Positions 17,180 through 25,840 are shown, numbered from the stretch's first letter. The stretch is 64,000 nt of DNA from an uncultured Pseudomonas sp. (GCF_946886105.1 NZ_CAMPHV010000013.1:1-64000); one strand, 5' to 3'. The notes: generated by a model not told the origin, from the letters alone. Made by a program: numbers and translations.

Positions 17180-19405
17180 ATGGCAATCACGCAAAACAAT
17201 CGCTTGGTCCAGGTCGACAGCCCCCTCGGCGGCGATGTCCTGCTGTTGCAGAGCATGGACGGCAGCGAGGAGTTGGGGCGGTTGTTCCACTACGAACTGG
17301 ACCTCACCTCCGAAGACCGGGCGATCAAGTTCGACCAGTTGCTGGGCAAGCCGATGGGCCTGACCCTGGAGCTGCACGACGGCGGCAAACGCTACTTCCA
17401 CGGCATTGCCTGCAGCTGCCGACAATTGACCGGCCACGGCCAGTTCGCCGGCTACCGGGTCAGCCTGCGGCCCTGGTTCTGGCTGCTCACGCGTACCTCG
17501 GACTGCCGGATTTTCCAGAACAAGACGGTGCCGGACATCATCAAACAGGTATTCCGCGACCTCGGTTTCTCCGATTTCGAGGACAGCCTGAGCGGCAGTT
17601 ACCGCGAGTGGGAATACTGCGTGCAATACCGCGAAACCAGCTTCGACTTCGTCAGCCGGCTGATGGAGCAGGAAGGCATTTACTACTTCTTCCGTCATGA
17701 GAAAACGCGTCATGTACTGGTGCTGGCCGACGCCTACGGCGCCCATTCCACGGTCGACGACTACGCCTCGGTGCCCTTCTATCCGCCCGACCAGCAGATG
17801 CGCGAGCGCGATCACTTCTACGATTGGCAACTGGCGCGGGAGGTCCAACCCGGTTCGCTGGCGTTGAACGACTACGACTTCCAGCGCCCCGCTGCCAGCC
17901 TGGAGGTGCGCTCCAGCGTGTCGCGCAGCCACAGCAACGCCGACCATCCGCTCTACGACTATCCTGGCGAATACGTGCAGAGCAAGGATGGCGAGCACTA
18001 CGCGCGCACCCGCATCGAAGCCATCCACAGCCAGTTCGAACGCGTGCAGCTGCGCGGCCGCGCCCGCGGGCTGGGCTCCGGGCACCTGTTCAAGCTGACC
18101 GGCTACGACCGCGCGGACCAGAACCGCGAATACCTGGTGGTGGTTGCGCGCTACCAGATCCGTCAGGAGCTTTATGAAAGCGGGCAGCTGGATCTGGCCG
18201 AGCAGTTCACCAGCGAACTGGACTGCATGGACGCCAGCCAGGCTTTCCGTCCCCTGCCCCTGACGCCCATGCCCATCATTCGCGGGCCGCAGACCGCCGT
18301 GGTGGTCGGCCCCGGCGGCGAGGAGATTTGGACCGACCAATACGGCCGGGTCAAGGTGCACTTCTATTGGGATCGCCACGACCAATCCAACGAAAACAGC
18401 TCCTGCTGGATGCGCGTGTCCCAGGCCTGGGCCGGCAAGAACTGGGGCTCGGTGCAGATCCCGCGGATCGGTCAGGAGGTGATCGTCAGCTTCCTCGAAG
18501 GCGATCCGGATCGGCCGATCATCACCGGCCGCGTCTACAACGCCGAACAAACCGTGCCCTACGAGCTGCCGGCCAACGCCACCCAGAGCGGTGTGAAAAG
18601 CCGTTCGAGCAAGGACGGCTCGCCGGCCAACTTCAACGAAATCCGCATGGAGGACAAGAAAGGCGCGGAACAGCTGTTTATTCACGCGGAAAAGAATCAG
18701 GACATAGAGGTCGAGAACGACGAGACCCATTGGGTCGGCCACGACCGCAGCAAGACCATCGACAACGACGAAACCGTACATGTCAAACACGACCGCACCG
18801 AGACGGTGGACAACAATGAAACCATCAAAATCGGCGTGGACCGCAAGGAAACGGTCGGCAATAACGAGACCATCTCTATCGGCGTGAACCGTACCGAGGA
18901 TGTCGGCAGCGACGAAAAGATCACCATCGGCGCCAACCGCACCGAGGACGTGGGCAGCAACGAGACCATCACCATAGGTGCGGACCGCACGGAAAAGGTC
19001 GGCGCCAACGAAAACATCACCATCGTCAGCAACCGCACCGAAGACGTCGGCGGCAACGAGACCATCGGTATCAGCGGCAACCGCAACGAAACGGTCAAGG
19101 GCAACGAAGGCATCGACATTAATGGCAACCAAAATACCCAGATCGGCCAGAACGAATCGCGCGACGTCGGTCAAAACCGCACCACCGGCATCAAACAGAA
19201 CGACAGCCTGGATGTCGGCCAGAACTTCTCCCTCACCGCTGGCGACTCCATCACCCTGACCACGGGCTCGGCCAGCATCACCATGAAGAAGGACGGCACC
19301 ATCATGATTCGCGGCAAGGACATCACCATCGACGGTTCGGGGGCGATCAACATCAAGGCCAGCCGGAACGTCGTCGTTAAAGGCCAGAAGATTCTGCAGA
19401 ACTGA
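17180..19405 (+). CDS. vgrG: VgrG spike protein of the T6SS
   Basis: VgrG forms the trimeric spike that tops the Hcp tube and carries the PAAR tip and effectors. The product is 741 residues. The gp27-like part covers about 1-370, the gp5 OB fold follows (DQYGRVKVHFYWDRH near residue 390, WAGKNWGSVQIPRIGQEV), then a long beta-helix. From about residue 520 to 650 a 16-residue motif of the form NRTEDVGxNETITIGA repeats. No extra enzymatic domain is seen at the C-terminus, so cargo is probably carried through the PAAR protein encoded downstream. The start lies 2 bases after the clpV stop. Confidence 0.96.
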   Translation: MAITQNNRLVQVDSPLGGDVLLLQSMDGSEELGRLFHYELDLTSEDRAIKFDQLLGKPMGLTLELHDGGKRYFHGIACSCRQLTGHGQFAGYRVSLRPWFWLLTRTSDCRIFQNKTVPDIIKQVFRDLGFSDFEDSLSGSYREWEYCVQYRETSFDFVSRLMEQEGIYYFFRHEKTRHVLVLADAYGAHSTVDDYASVPFYPPDQQMRERDHFYDWQLAREVQPGSLALNDYDFQRPAASLEVRSSVSRSHSNADHPLYDYPGEYVQSKDGEHYARTRIEAIHSQFERVQLRGRARGLGSGHLFKLTGYDRADQNREYLVVVARYQIRQELYESGQLDLAEQFTSELDCMDASQAFRPLPLTPMPIIRGPQTAVVVGPGGEEIWTDQYGRVKVHFYWDRHDQSNENSSCWMRVSQAWAGKNWGSVQIPRIGQEVIVSFLEGDPDRPIITGRVYNAEQTVPYELPANATQSGVKSRSSKDGSPANFNEIRMEDKKGAEQLFIHAEKNQDIEVENDETHWVGHDRSKTIDNDETVHVKHDRTETVDNNETIKIGVDRKETVGNNETISIGVNRTEDVGSDEKITIGANRTEDVGSNETITIGADRTEKVGANENITIVSNRTEDVGGNETIGISGNRNETVKGNEGIDINGNQNTQIGQNESRDVGQNRTTGIKQNDSLDVGQNFSLTAGDSITLTTGSASITMKKDGTIMIRGKDITIDGSGAINIKASRNVVVKGQKILQN

Positions 19406-19421
19406 GCATGGAGCACAGACC

Positions 19422-19874
19422 ATGAGCGTCAAACAGCACCTTCCCGTCACAATCCCCGCGCGCTTGGATGGCGTGGTCATCGGCATTCTGCTGGACGTTC
19501 CCCAGGCCGGCGCACCGGTGGTGGCATTTCCCGGCTGCCCCAGCGAAACCGGCATCGCCGCCCGCACTACCACCGAACTCAGCCGCGACGACATCGGCGC
19601 CCAGGTCGCACTGATGTTCGAGGCAGGCGACCCCGGCCGCCCCCTGGTAATCGGGCGTATTCAGCGCGGGCTGGAAACAGCCGAGCCCGTGAGCGTCGCC
19701 CGCTTGGATGGTGAACGCCTGGAGCTGAGTGCCGAGCACGAAATCGTTCTGCGTTGCGGCAAGGCCAGCATCACCCTGACCCGCGCCGGCAAGGTGATCA
19801 TCCAGGGCGCCTACCTGTCCAGCCGTTCCAGCGGGGCCAACCGCATCAAGGGTGGCTCGGTGCAGATCAACTAG
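19422..19874 (+). CDS. DUF6484 family protein of the VgrG effector module
   Basis: The product is 150 residues of unknown biochemical role. I recognise the DUF6484 style: an N-terminal DGVVIGILL segment, a central beta-rich part with GDPGRPLVIGRIQ that echoes the OB fold of VgrG, and a C-terminal GKVIIQGAYLSSRSSGANRIKGGSVQIN-like end (given here only by its ends, GKVIIQ and GGSVQIN). It lies 16 bases after vgrG and before the DUF2169 gene. A role as a spike adaptor that joins VgrG to its cargo is an inference. Confidence 0.75.
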   Translation: MSVKQHLPVTIPARLDGVVIGILLDVPQAGAPVVAFPGCPSETGIAARTTTELSRDDIGAQVALMFEAGDPGRPLVIGRIQRGLETAEPVSVARLDGERLELSAEHEIVLRCGKASITLTRAGKVIIQGAYLSSRSSGANRIKGGSVQIN

Positions 19875-19889
19875 ACAGGTATTCGGCAT

Positions 19890-21002
19890 ATGGAACTGCT
19901 CAACGCCAGCAAATTGGTCGCCGCCTATACCCAGGGCATGGATCCCGATGGCCGCGAATCCTTGGTGGTGGTGGCCAAAGGCACCTTCAATCTGCCGTTG
20001 GACGGCCGTGCAGCGACCCTGGCTGACGCCCAGCAACCGCTATTAATGGCCGATACCTTTCTCGGCGAACCGGGCTTGAGCGCCCCATTGCAAGAAATGG
20101 ACTTCGCCCCGACCAAGCCTTTCTGCGATGTACTGGTGCGCGGCAAGGCCTATGCGCCAGGGGCACGACCGGTTACGCAATTGGCTGCGGGCATTCGCGT
20201 CGGGCGGGTCAGCAAGGCCTTTTCCGTCCTCGGCCCACGGCAATGGCAACCGGGACTATTGGGTGTTTACCCCGGCTTACCACAGCCGTTTACCGAGCAG
20301 AACATCTCCTACGCCCAGGCCTTTGGTGGCACACACCCGATGGCGGACGAGCCCGAACTGCGTCACTGCTACCTGGAGAACCCGGTCGGCCTGGGCTGGT
20401 ATCCCAGCGCCATTGCCACTGCGGAAATCGTCGGCATGCCGTTGCCCAACACCGAGGAATTGGGCAAGCCCGTCGACAACCCAAACGGCGACTACAAACC
20501 GATGGCGCTAGGTCCCATCGGCCGTAGCTGGCCGTTGCGTGTGGGTTTCGCGGGTACCTACGACGAGGCCTGGCTGGCCGATTGCTTCCCCTTTCTACCG
20601 GCAGACTTCGACAACCGCTACTTCCAGGCTGCGCCCGTTGATCAACAGACCGATTACCTGCGTGGCGGCGAAGACGTGCTGCTGTTGAACCTCACCCCCC
20701 AGGAGCGCGCAGGTTTTCGCATCCCCGAAATGGACGTGCCGGTGACCTTCTTTCTGAAAAAAGGCGGCCACGAGACCGTGCAGGCGGTGATCGACACCCT
20801 GCTGATCGACACGGATATGCAGCACGTCGAGATCACCTGGCGCACCAGCCGCCCGCTTAAACGCAACATGTTCGAAATCGCCCAGGTGCTGGTGGGCACC
20901 ATGTCCACCGGCTGGTGGCGTGCTCGTGAACTGGGCAAGGACTACTACCCGTCGCTATCGGCGCTGGTGAAAGCCAAGCGCGCACCCGAGGAGACGCACT
21001 GA
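19890..21002 (+). CDS. DUF2169 family T6SS accessory protein
   Basis: The product is 370 residues. DUF2169 proteins are encoded beside VgrG and PAAR genes and are thought to be adaptors that load toxin onto the spike. Visible features are VVVAKGTFNLP near residue 25, a KPFCDVLVRGKAYAPG segment near residue 72, and the strongly conserved YAQAFGG and NPVGLGWYP. There is no signal peptide. It follows the DUF6484 gene by 15 bases and overlaps the next gene by 3 bases. The family call is good; the molecular role is known only by analogy. Confidence 0.85.
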   Translation: MELLNASKLVAAYTQGMDPDGRESLVVVAKGTFNLPLDGRAATLADAQQPLLMADTFLGEPGLSAPLQEMDFAPTKPFCDVLVRGKAYAPGARPVTQLAAGIRVGRVSKAFSVLGPRQWQPGLLGVYPGLPQPFTEQNISYAQAFGGTHPMADEPELRHCYLENPVGLGWYPSAIATAEIVGMPLPNTEELGKPVDNPNGDYKPMALGPIGRSWPLRVGFAGTYDEAWLADCFPFLPADFDNRYFQAAPVDQQTDYLRGGEDVLLLNLTPQERAGFRIPEMDVPVTFFLKKGGHETVQAVIDTLLIDTDMQHVEITWRTSRPLKRNMFEIAQVLVGTMSTGWWRARELGKDYYPSLSALVKAKRAPEETH

Positions 21003-22039
21003 TGGCCGCGCTTTGCATCATCGGCTCCGGCATGGTCAGCGCCGTCGGCCTTAGCGCCCCCGCGAGTTGCGCGGCGATCCGCTGCGCTATCGATAACTTC
21101 CAGGAAACCCGCTTTATCGACCGCGGCGGCGAATGGCTGATTGCCGCCAGCGTGCCCCTGGAACAGCCTTGGCGCGGGCGCAGCAAGCTGATCAAAATGG
21201 CCGCCCGCGCCATCGCCGAGGCGCTGCAGAGCACTCCCGACGTCGACCCGGAAAAAACTCCGCTGCTGCTCGGAGTCGCGGAAACCGACCGCCCCGGCCG
21301 CCTCGACGGTCTCGACAAAGGGCTGCTGCACGCCATCGAAGCTGAACTGGGCCTGCGCTTTCATCCCAGTTCCAACGTCATCGCCCGTGGCCGGGTCAGC
21401 GCTGCGGTGGCTTTGCTCAATGCGCGCACGCTGATCCACCAAGGCGGCCATCGGCATGTACTGATCGCCGGTGTCGACTCCTTCCTCAGCGGACCGACCC
21501 TGGCCGCTTTCGAAGAACGCGAACGCTTGCTCACCAGCCAGAATTCCAACGGCTTCATCCCCGGCGAAGGCGCCGCCGCCGTAGTGGTCAACGCCCCGAC
21601 CGCCAGCGAAACACCGCAGCTGGCTTGCATCGGTCTGGGTTTCGGCGTGGAAAAGGCCACGGTGGAGGCCGATGACATTCCGCTGCGCGCCGACGGCCTG
21701 ACCCAAGCCGTACGCGCCGCCCTGAGCGAAGCCGGCTGCGGGCTGGAGCAGATGGACTACCGACTCACCGACATCTCCGGCGAGCAGTACTACTTCAAGG
21801 AAGCCTCCCTGGCCCTGAGCCGCACCCTGCGCGTGCGCAAGGAATATTTCCACCTCTGGCACCCGGCCGACTGCATCGGCGAAGTCGGCGCCGCCATCGG
21901 CCCAGCCATGCTCGCCGTGGCCTTGGCCGCCAGCCGCAAAGGTTACGGCGAAGGGCCGAACATCTTCTGCCACCTCGGCAATGACGCCGGCCAACGCGCC
22001 GCCACCCTGCTCAGCTACCAGACCGTGAGGGCTGCCTGA
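21002..22039 (+). CDS. Beta-ketoacyl-synthase-like (thiolase-fold) protein lacking catalytic residues
   Basis: The product is 345 residues with the thiolase fold: IIGSGMVSAVG at the start, VLIAGVDSFLS near residue 155 and the FIPGEGAAAVVV loop near residue 185. The catalytic triad of true synthases is not seen. Where the active Cys is expected I see GRVSAAVALLN. The His of HGT is replaced around TDISGEQYY, and the second His region reads CIGEVGAAIGP, with Glu for His. It is therefore probably not a condensing enzyme but a structural or chaperone protein of the effector module. Similar genes stand beside PAAR toxins elsewhere, including, from memory, next to P. aeruginosa tse7. Confidence 0.8.
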   Translation: MAALCIIGSGMVSAVGLSAPASCAAIRCAIDNFQETRFIDRGGEWLIAASVPLEQPWRGRSKLIKMAARAIAEALQSTPDVDPEKTPLLLGVAETDRPGRLDGLDKGLLHAIEAELGLRFHPSSNVIARGRVSAAVALLNARTLIHQGGHRHVLIAGVDSFLSGPTLAAFEERERLLTSQNSNGFIPGEGAAAVVVNAPTASETPQLACIGLGFGVEKATVEADDIPLRADGLTQAVRAALSEAGCGLEQMDYRLTDISGEQYYFKEASLALSRTLRVRKEYFHLWHPADCIGEVGAAIGPAMLAVALAASRKGYGEGPNIFCHLGNDAGQRAATLLSYQTVRAA

Positions 22040-23118
22040 TGGGCAACCAGGTTTTCGCCAACAATATGGAGGTTTCCTGCAAAGCGGCGGATGGCAAATC
22101 CATCGCCTGCTTCCCGGACGTCTGCTTCACCCCACCCCAGGCGCCGCCGACACCGCCAGGCGTGCCCATCCCCTACCCCAACACCGGCATGGCGAAGGAC
22201 ACCACTCGGGGCACCCGGACGGTCAAGATCAGCGGCAAGGAGGTGATGCTCAAGGACAAGAGCCATTTCAAAACCAGTACAGGGGACGAAGCAGGAAACG
22301 CACCGAAGAAAGGGGTGATTACCAGCAAGATCAAGGGGAAAGTTTACTTCACCGCCTGGTCAATGGATGTGAAGTTTGAGGGGGAAAATGTAGTTAGAAA
22401 TATGGATTTAACTACCCACAATCATGCGTCGCAGCCAGGCAATAGCCCAACCTGGCCCTATATTGACACGGCCGCGGCGGCCAACAGCTCCCACCCCTGC
22501 CACAACGTAGTGAAGGGACTGAAGGATAACAATTGCCAACGTCATGTTGATGCAAACACCTACTCCACAGGAGCGGTCAATCGGGCCGGCGCATCCGAAG
22601 CCTTGTGTGGCGATCCAAAATGTAAAAAAGCAATGGAGTGCGTGCTTACACCCTATGCACCATCGAACTGCTGTGAGGGAAAAACACCGCACCATGTAGT
22701 ACCTAAATCACAATTCAAGGAGAGAGGGAAAAGTGGCAAGGCGCTCCTGCTCGATGCGCAAGGAGCTAATAAGTACGACCCCGACAAGGCGCCGTGCATT
22801 TGTGAAGATGGTCATAGCCACTCCACTGGAACGCACGGTGACATTCATGAAGAAACGAACCTCCTTACGGTGAACCATCCGACCGTTGCGCCGCATGTCA
22901 CCGGCAAGACCATCGACCCAAATGCACGCTGGAGTGTTGCCGAAGCCGAAGCAGTTGGAGCGGAAGCCGCCCAGAAAGGTGGCAGCAAGTGCGACAAGGA
23001 ATGCACAAAAAGCCAAGTACGAGAAGGTCATCAAAAGATGGATATTGGCCCGACGGATCGAATTCGCCCGTCAACGGCCGGACGAGTTCCAGAACCCTCG
23101 GATACGACGACCCTATAA
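22039..23118 (+). CDS. PAAR-like (DUF4150) protein with C-terminal HNH/GHH-type nuclease toxin
   Basis: This predicted spike-tip effector has 359 residues. The N-terminal DUF4150/PAAR-like part (about 1-130) has NNMEVSCKAADG, PYPNTGMAKDT and ISGKEVMLKDKSHFK. The tail is Cys/His-rich; TPHHVVP at about 216-222 and GTHGDIHE at about 264-271 fit an HNH/EndoVII-fold nuclease of the Tox-GHH2 type, as in P. aeruginosa Tse7. DNA of a target cell is the likely substrate. The base composition drops after the PAAR part, at about 22260, so the toxin tail looks swapped in. It overlaps the previous gene by one base. Confidence 0.8.
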   Translation: MGNQVFANNMEVSCKAADGKSIACFPDVCFTPPQAPPTPPGVPIPYPNTGMAKDTTRGTRTVKISGKEVMLKDKSHFKTSTGDEAGNAPKKGVITSKIKGKVYFTAWSMDVKFEGENVVRNMDLTTHNHASQPGNSPTWPYIDTAAAANSSHPCHNVVKGLKDNNCQRHVDANTYSTGAVNRAGASEALCGDPKCKKAMECVLTPYAPSNCCEGKTPHHVVPKSQFKERGKSGKALLLDAQGANKYDPDKAPCICEDGHSHSTGTHGDIHEETNLLTVNHPTVAPHVTGKTIDPNARWSVAEAEAVGAEAAQKGGSKCDKECTKSQVREGHQKMDIGPTDRIRPSTAGRVPEPSDTTTL

Positions 23119-23143
23119 CCGCTTATTTTTAAGGAAGCTCCAC

Positions 23144-24040
23144 ATGCCCGACACACCGCTGAATGGCCTCATCATGCGCACCGCAATGGTACGCCTACCG
23201 GGCCTTGGATATATCTACGCCGCAGACCCTAAAAAAGAAGCAGATGAGATTCAACATGCCATTACGTTCAAATATAAGGACGGCACTTTTATCAGAGGCG
23301 AGGCTAACTATGATGCCCATTCATTAGCCATTGTTTCTCAGCCTGAGCTTGGCCTCATTGCCGTATCAGGATCCGGCTACTACTCAGCAATCATGGCAAG
23401 CGGCACAAGTACAGGCGATATATTCGACGACAGTACACCTGCACCTCGAACGCCGAGAACCGGCGGTATTCGTTCCGTGGCTGCGATCGACGGACAAGCC
23501 TTTGCGGTCGGTCTAAGAGGCATGGTGTACCGCTTTGAAGGCCCTAAACGTTGGACCCGTATCGACGATGGTCTGCCGGAAACTTTCAATGCGCAGGCAA
23601 TTCACGGCTTCTCTGGTGCTGAAATTTATGCAGTTGGCCGTGAAGGCGCGATATGGCGATTTGATGGTCAAAATTGGCATCCTTGCGAATCGCCAACATC
23701 GGTGACGCTCACATCGGTTAAGTGCGCACCTAATGGAATGACCTACATAGCGGGCCATCGCGGTGTGCTGCTACAAGGTCGCAATGATATGTGGAGCGTT
23801 ATCAATCAAACGGAAGTTGTCGATGACATCTGGGATTTGGAATGGTTTGTCGATGCTCTTTACGTCTCCACCATGTCGAATGTCTACCGGCTGAAACAAT
23901 CGCAACTGGAAGCTGTGGATTTTGGTGATGATCGTCCAAAGTCCTGTTACCAACTAAGCGCTGGCCAGGACGTCATGTGGTCGAATGGTGAGTTCGATCT
24001 CATGTCTTACGATGGAATTGAATGGACGAGGATCGTTTGA
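23144..24040 (+). CDS. Presumed immunity protein, propeller-like, for the PAAR-nuclease toxin
   Basis: The product is 298 residues, with no signal peptide and no membrane segment, as expected of a cytoplasmic antidote to a DNase. It contains recurring WD/Kelch-like strands such as AFAVGLRGMVYRFEG, EIYAVGREGAIWRFDG and MTYIAGHRGVLLQG, about 40 residues apart, which suggest a beta-propeller. The ATG at 23144 has an AAGGAAG site; an in-frame start at 22886 lies inside the toxin gene and is rejected. Base composition is lower in G+C than in the flanking T6SS genes. Position right after the toxin matches tsi7 in P. aeruginosa from memory. Confidence 0.7.
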   Translation: MPDTPLNGLIMRTAMVRLPGLGYIYAADPKKEADEIQHAITFKYKDGTFIRGEANYDAHSLAIVSQPELGLIAVSGSGYYSAIMASGTSTGDIFDDSTPAPRTPRTGGIRSVAAIDGQAFAVGLRGMVYRFEGPKRWTRIDDGLPETFNAQAIHGFSGAEIYAVGREGAIWRFDGQNWHPCESPTSVTLTSVKCAPNGMTYIAGHRGVLLQGRNDMWSVINQTEVVDDIWDLEWFVDALYVSTMSNVYRLKQSQLEAVDFGDDRPKSCYQLSAGQDVMWSNGEFDLMSYDGIEWTRIV

Positions 24041-24068
24041 GCAAGAGGCCATCACAGATAGGTTTCTT

Positions 24069-25334
24069 ATGATGCCTTCGATTGTGAATATGATTGATCA
24101 ACATGCCGAAGAGGCCGCCTTCCTCACCGGCCTGCGCGACCATGCCGTTCGGGCGCCCCACTATGACCTCAAACACCTGACCGCACTGGACAAGCGCATC
24201 GAAGCCCATCTGGATGGCCTGTGCATAGCAGGTTTGCCTGGACTGGAGACCCTGTTGCAGCAACTGAGCCCTGCCGCACAGGGCGAGGTGTTTGCCGCCA
24301 CCGTACTGGCCTTCGAAACGAACAATACGACAGCCATGGGCTCCCTGGCCGAACATGTGCGTGCCCACGAAGGCAGCGAACGCTTTATGGCCGCAGCTTT
24401 GGGTTGGCTGGAATGGCGGCAAGCCGAGCCCTGGATCGACCACATGCTCGCCTCCCCCGAGCCGGTGTTCCGTCGTCTCGGCCTCGCCGCATGCGGTATG
24501 CACCGCAAGGATCCTGGTCCCGCCCTGCTTGCCGGACTTTCCCATGCCGACCCACGCGTGCTCGCACGAGCCGCCCGCACCGCCGGCGAGCTGCGCCGGC
24601 ATGACCTGATGCCGACTATTCGTGCCCACCGTCAACACAAGGACACAGCCACCCGCTTCTGGGCCAACTGGGCCACCGCACAGATGGGCGACGAGGAAGC
24701 ACTGGAGCCGTTGCGCCAATTCGCCGAGCAACCGGGCGAGTTCCAATACCGCGGACTCTGTGTAGTACTGGCCTGGCAAAAGCGCGAGAGCAGCATCGCC
24801 TGGATACGCCAGTTGATGCGAAACCCCGCGCAGCGGCGTATCGGCATTCAGGCCGTCGGATTGTTGGGCGATCCGGTCAGCGTGCCCTGGCTGATCCAAC
24901 AGATGAGCGACCTGCCCCATGCCCGCGTCGCCGGCGAGGCCTTCAGTCTGATTACCGGTGCTGACCTAGCGCTGCTCGATCTGGAGTTGCAAGACCTGCC
25001 AGATTTCGATGCAGGCCCGAACGACGATCCCGACGATGCCAATGTCGCCATGGACCCCGACGAGAACTTGCCCTGGCCCGACCCGCAATTGATCGTTGCT
25101 TGGTGGCAAAGCCATGGGGGCGACTTCCAAGCAGGCGTCGGCTATGTGCTGGGGTTGCAGCAGAGCGAGAGCAGTTACCTGCGAGCCCTTGTCCAGGGCC
25201 AGCAACGTCAGCGTATCGCCGCCGCCTGCGGCATCGCCCGCTTCCGGCCGACCGAAGTGCTTTTCCCCACCAGCGCACCGGCCTGGCGGCAAAAAATATT
25301 GCTAGGGGAGTCGGCGGGGTTCGCTCGGGGATGA
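24069..25334 (+). CDS. TIGR02270 family HEAT-like repeat protein
   Basis: The product is about 421 residues from the ATG at 24069 (24072 is equally possible; both have weak ribosome sites). The start MIDQHAEEAAFLTGLRDHAV, just inside, is the TIGR02270 form. The rest is helical repeats with the HEAT-like phrases GLAACGMHRKDPGPALLAGLSH and IGIQAVGLLGDPVSVPWLIQ. The acidic stretch PNDDPDDANVAMDPDENLPWPDP near residue 315 precedes the C-terminal part. These proteins are encoded in PAAR/VgrG effector modules; their role is not known. G+C content returns to the genome level. It is the last T6SS gene before the tRNA cluster. Confidence 0.8.
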   Translation: MMPSIVNMIDQHAEEAAFLTGLRDHAVRAPHYDLKHLTALDKRIEAHLDGLCIAGLPGLETLLQQLSPAAQGEVFAATVLAFETNNTTAMGSLAEHVRAHEGSERFMAAALGWLEWRQAEPWIDHMLASPEPVFRRLGLAACGMHRKDPGPALLAGLSHADPRVLARAARTAGELRRHDLMPTIRAHRQHKDTATRFWANWATAQMGDEEALEPLRQFAEQPGEFQYRGLCVVLAWQKRESSIAWIRQLMRNPAQRRIGIQAVGLLGDPVSVPWLIQQMSDLPHARVAGEAFSLITGADLALLDLELQDLPDFDAGPNDDPDDANVAMDPDENLPWPDPQLIVAWWQSHGGDFQAGVGYVLGLQQSESSYLRALVQGQQRQRIAAACGIARFRPTEVLFPTSAPAWRQKILLGESAGFARG

Positions 25335-25449
25335 GCGTCGCTTAGGGGGGCGACTTTGCACGCCATAGGGGTACCACCCTTTATCGAACCGAGCGTACCC
25401 ATAAAGCTGCCGGATACCATTGGACTCAAACCGATCCCCCCATACAAAA

Positions 25450-25471
25450 AAACCGGCCAAAGGGCCGGTTT
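25450..25471 (-). terminator. Terminator of the tRNA-Leu transcript
   Basis: AAACCGGCC pairs with GGCCGGTTT around a four-base loop. A run of A precedes it on the plus strand, which gives a U tract on minus-strand RNA, so it stops transcription coming from tRNA-Leu. Confidence 0.75.
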
Positions 25472-25515
25472 CAGGGGGTTCCAGAGCATTCAGCAGATTG
25501 CTATGGAAGCTATCA

Positions 25516-25602
25516 TGGTGCCCGAAGCCGGAATCGAACCGGCACGGGGTTACCCCCGAGGGATTTTAAGTCCCTTGCGTCTACCGATTTCGCCATTCGG
25601 GC
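25516..25602 (-). tRNA. tRNA-Leu (anticodon TAA)
   Basis: An 87-base class II tRNA. The acceptor stem GCCCGAA pairs with TTCGGGC and the CCA end is encoded. The anticodon loop CTTAAAA gives TAA, which reads UUA and UUG. A long variable arm, as in leucine tRNAs, and GGTTCGATTCC in the T arm are present. The type VI locus ends 180 bases beyond its 3' end. Confidence 0.96.
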
Positions 25603-25672
25603 GGTAGAGCTTTTAACAAGGCCTGGACTATATACAGCCTTTGCGTGTCTCGCAAGGCATCCGGCTTTCAAC

Positions 25673-25711
25673 AAAAAAGCCTCGTAGATCATTGACCTAC
25701 GAGGCTTTTTT
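25673..25711. terminator. Strong bidirectional terminator between tRNA-Leu and tRNA-Cys
   Basis: A 15-base stem, AAAAAAGCCTCGTAG with CTACGAGGCTTTTTT, encloses a nine-base loop. It has T tracts on both strands. It suggests that tRNA-Cys and tRNA-Leu are at least partly separate transcripts. Confidence 0.8.
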
Positions 25712-25714
25712 AAT

Positions 25715-25788
25715 TGGAGGCTGAGGTCGGAATCGAACCGGCGTTCACGGATTTGCAATCCGGTGCATAACCACTCTGCTACTCAGCC
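25715..25788 (-). tRNA. tRNA-Cys (anticodon GCA)
   Basis: A 74-base tRNA with GGCTGAG at the 5' end, an encoded CCA end, and anticodon loop ATTGCAAAT giving GCA. It is followed closely by the terminator hairpin before tRNA-Leu. Confidence 0.96.
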
Positions 25789-25810
25789 GAAATCTAAATC
25801 TTTGAAACTA

Positions 25811-25835
25811 AACGGGCCGTTCTGGACGGCCCGTT
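25811..25835 (-). terminator. Stem-loop between tRNA-Gly and tRNA-Cys
   Basis: AACGGGCCGT pairs exactly with ACGGCCCGTT around a five-base loop. No proper T tract follows on either strand, so this may be an RNA-processing stem or a weak terminator. Confidence 0.45.
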
Positions 25836-25840
25836 GAAAC

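Noticed and set aside
17123..19594. An 823-codon open frame on the minus strand
   Set aside because: It lies opposite vgrG. The repeated DGLVAAD-like pattern is the complement of the VgrG repeats, not a real protein.
25356..25607. Short plus-strand open frame
   Set aside because: It runs through a terminator and the tRNA-Leu gene and has no recognisable domain.
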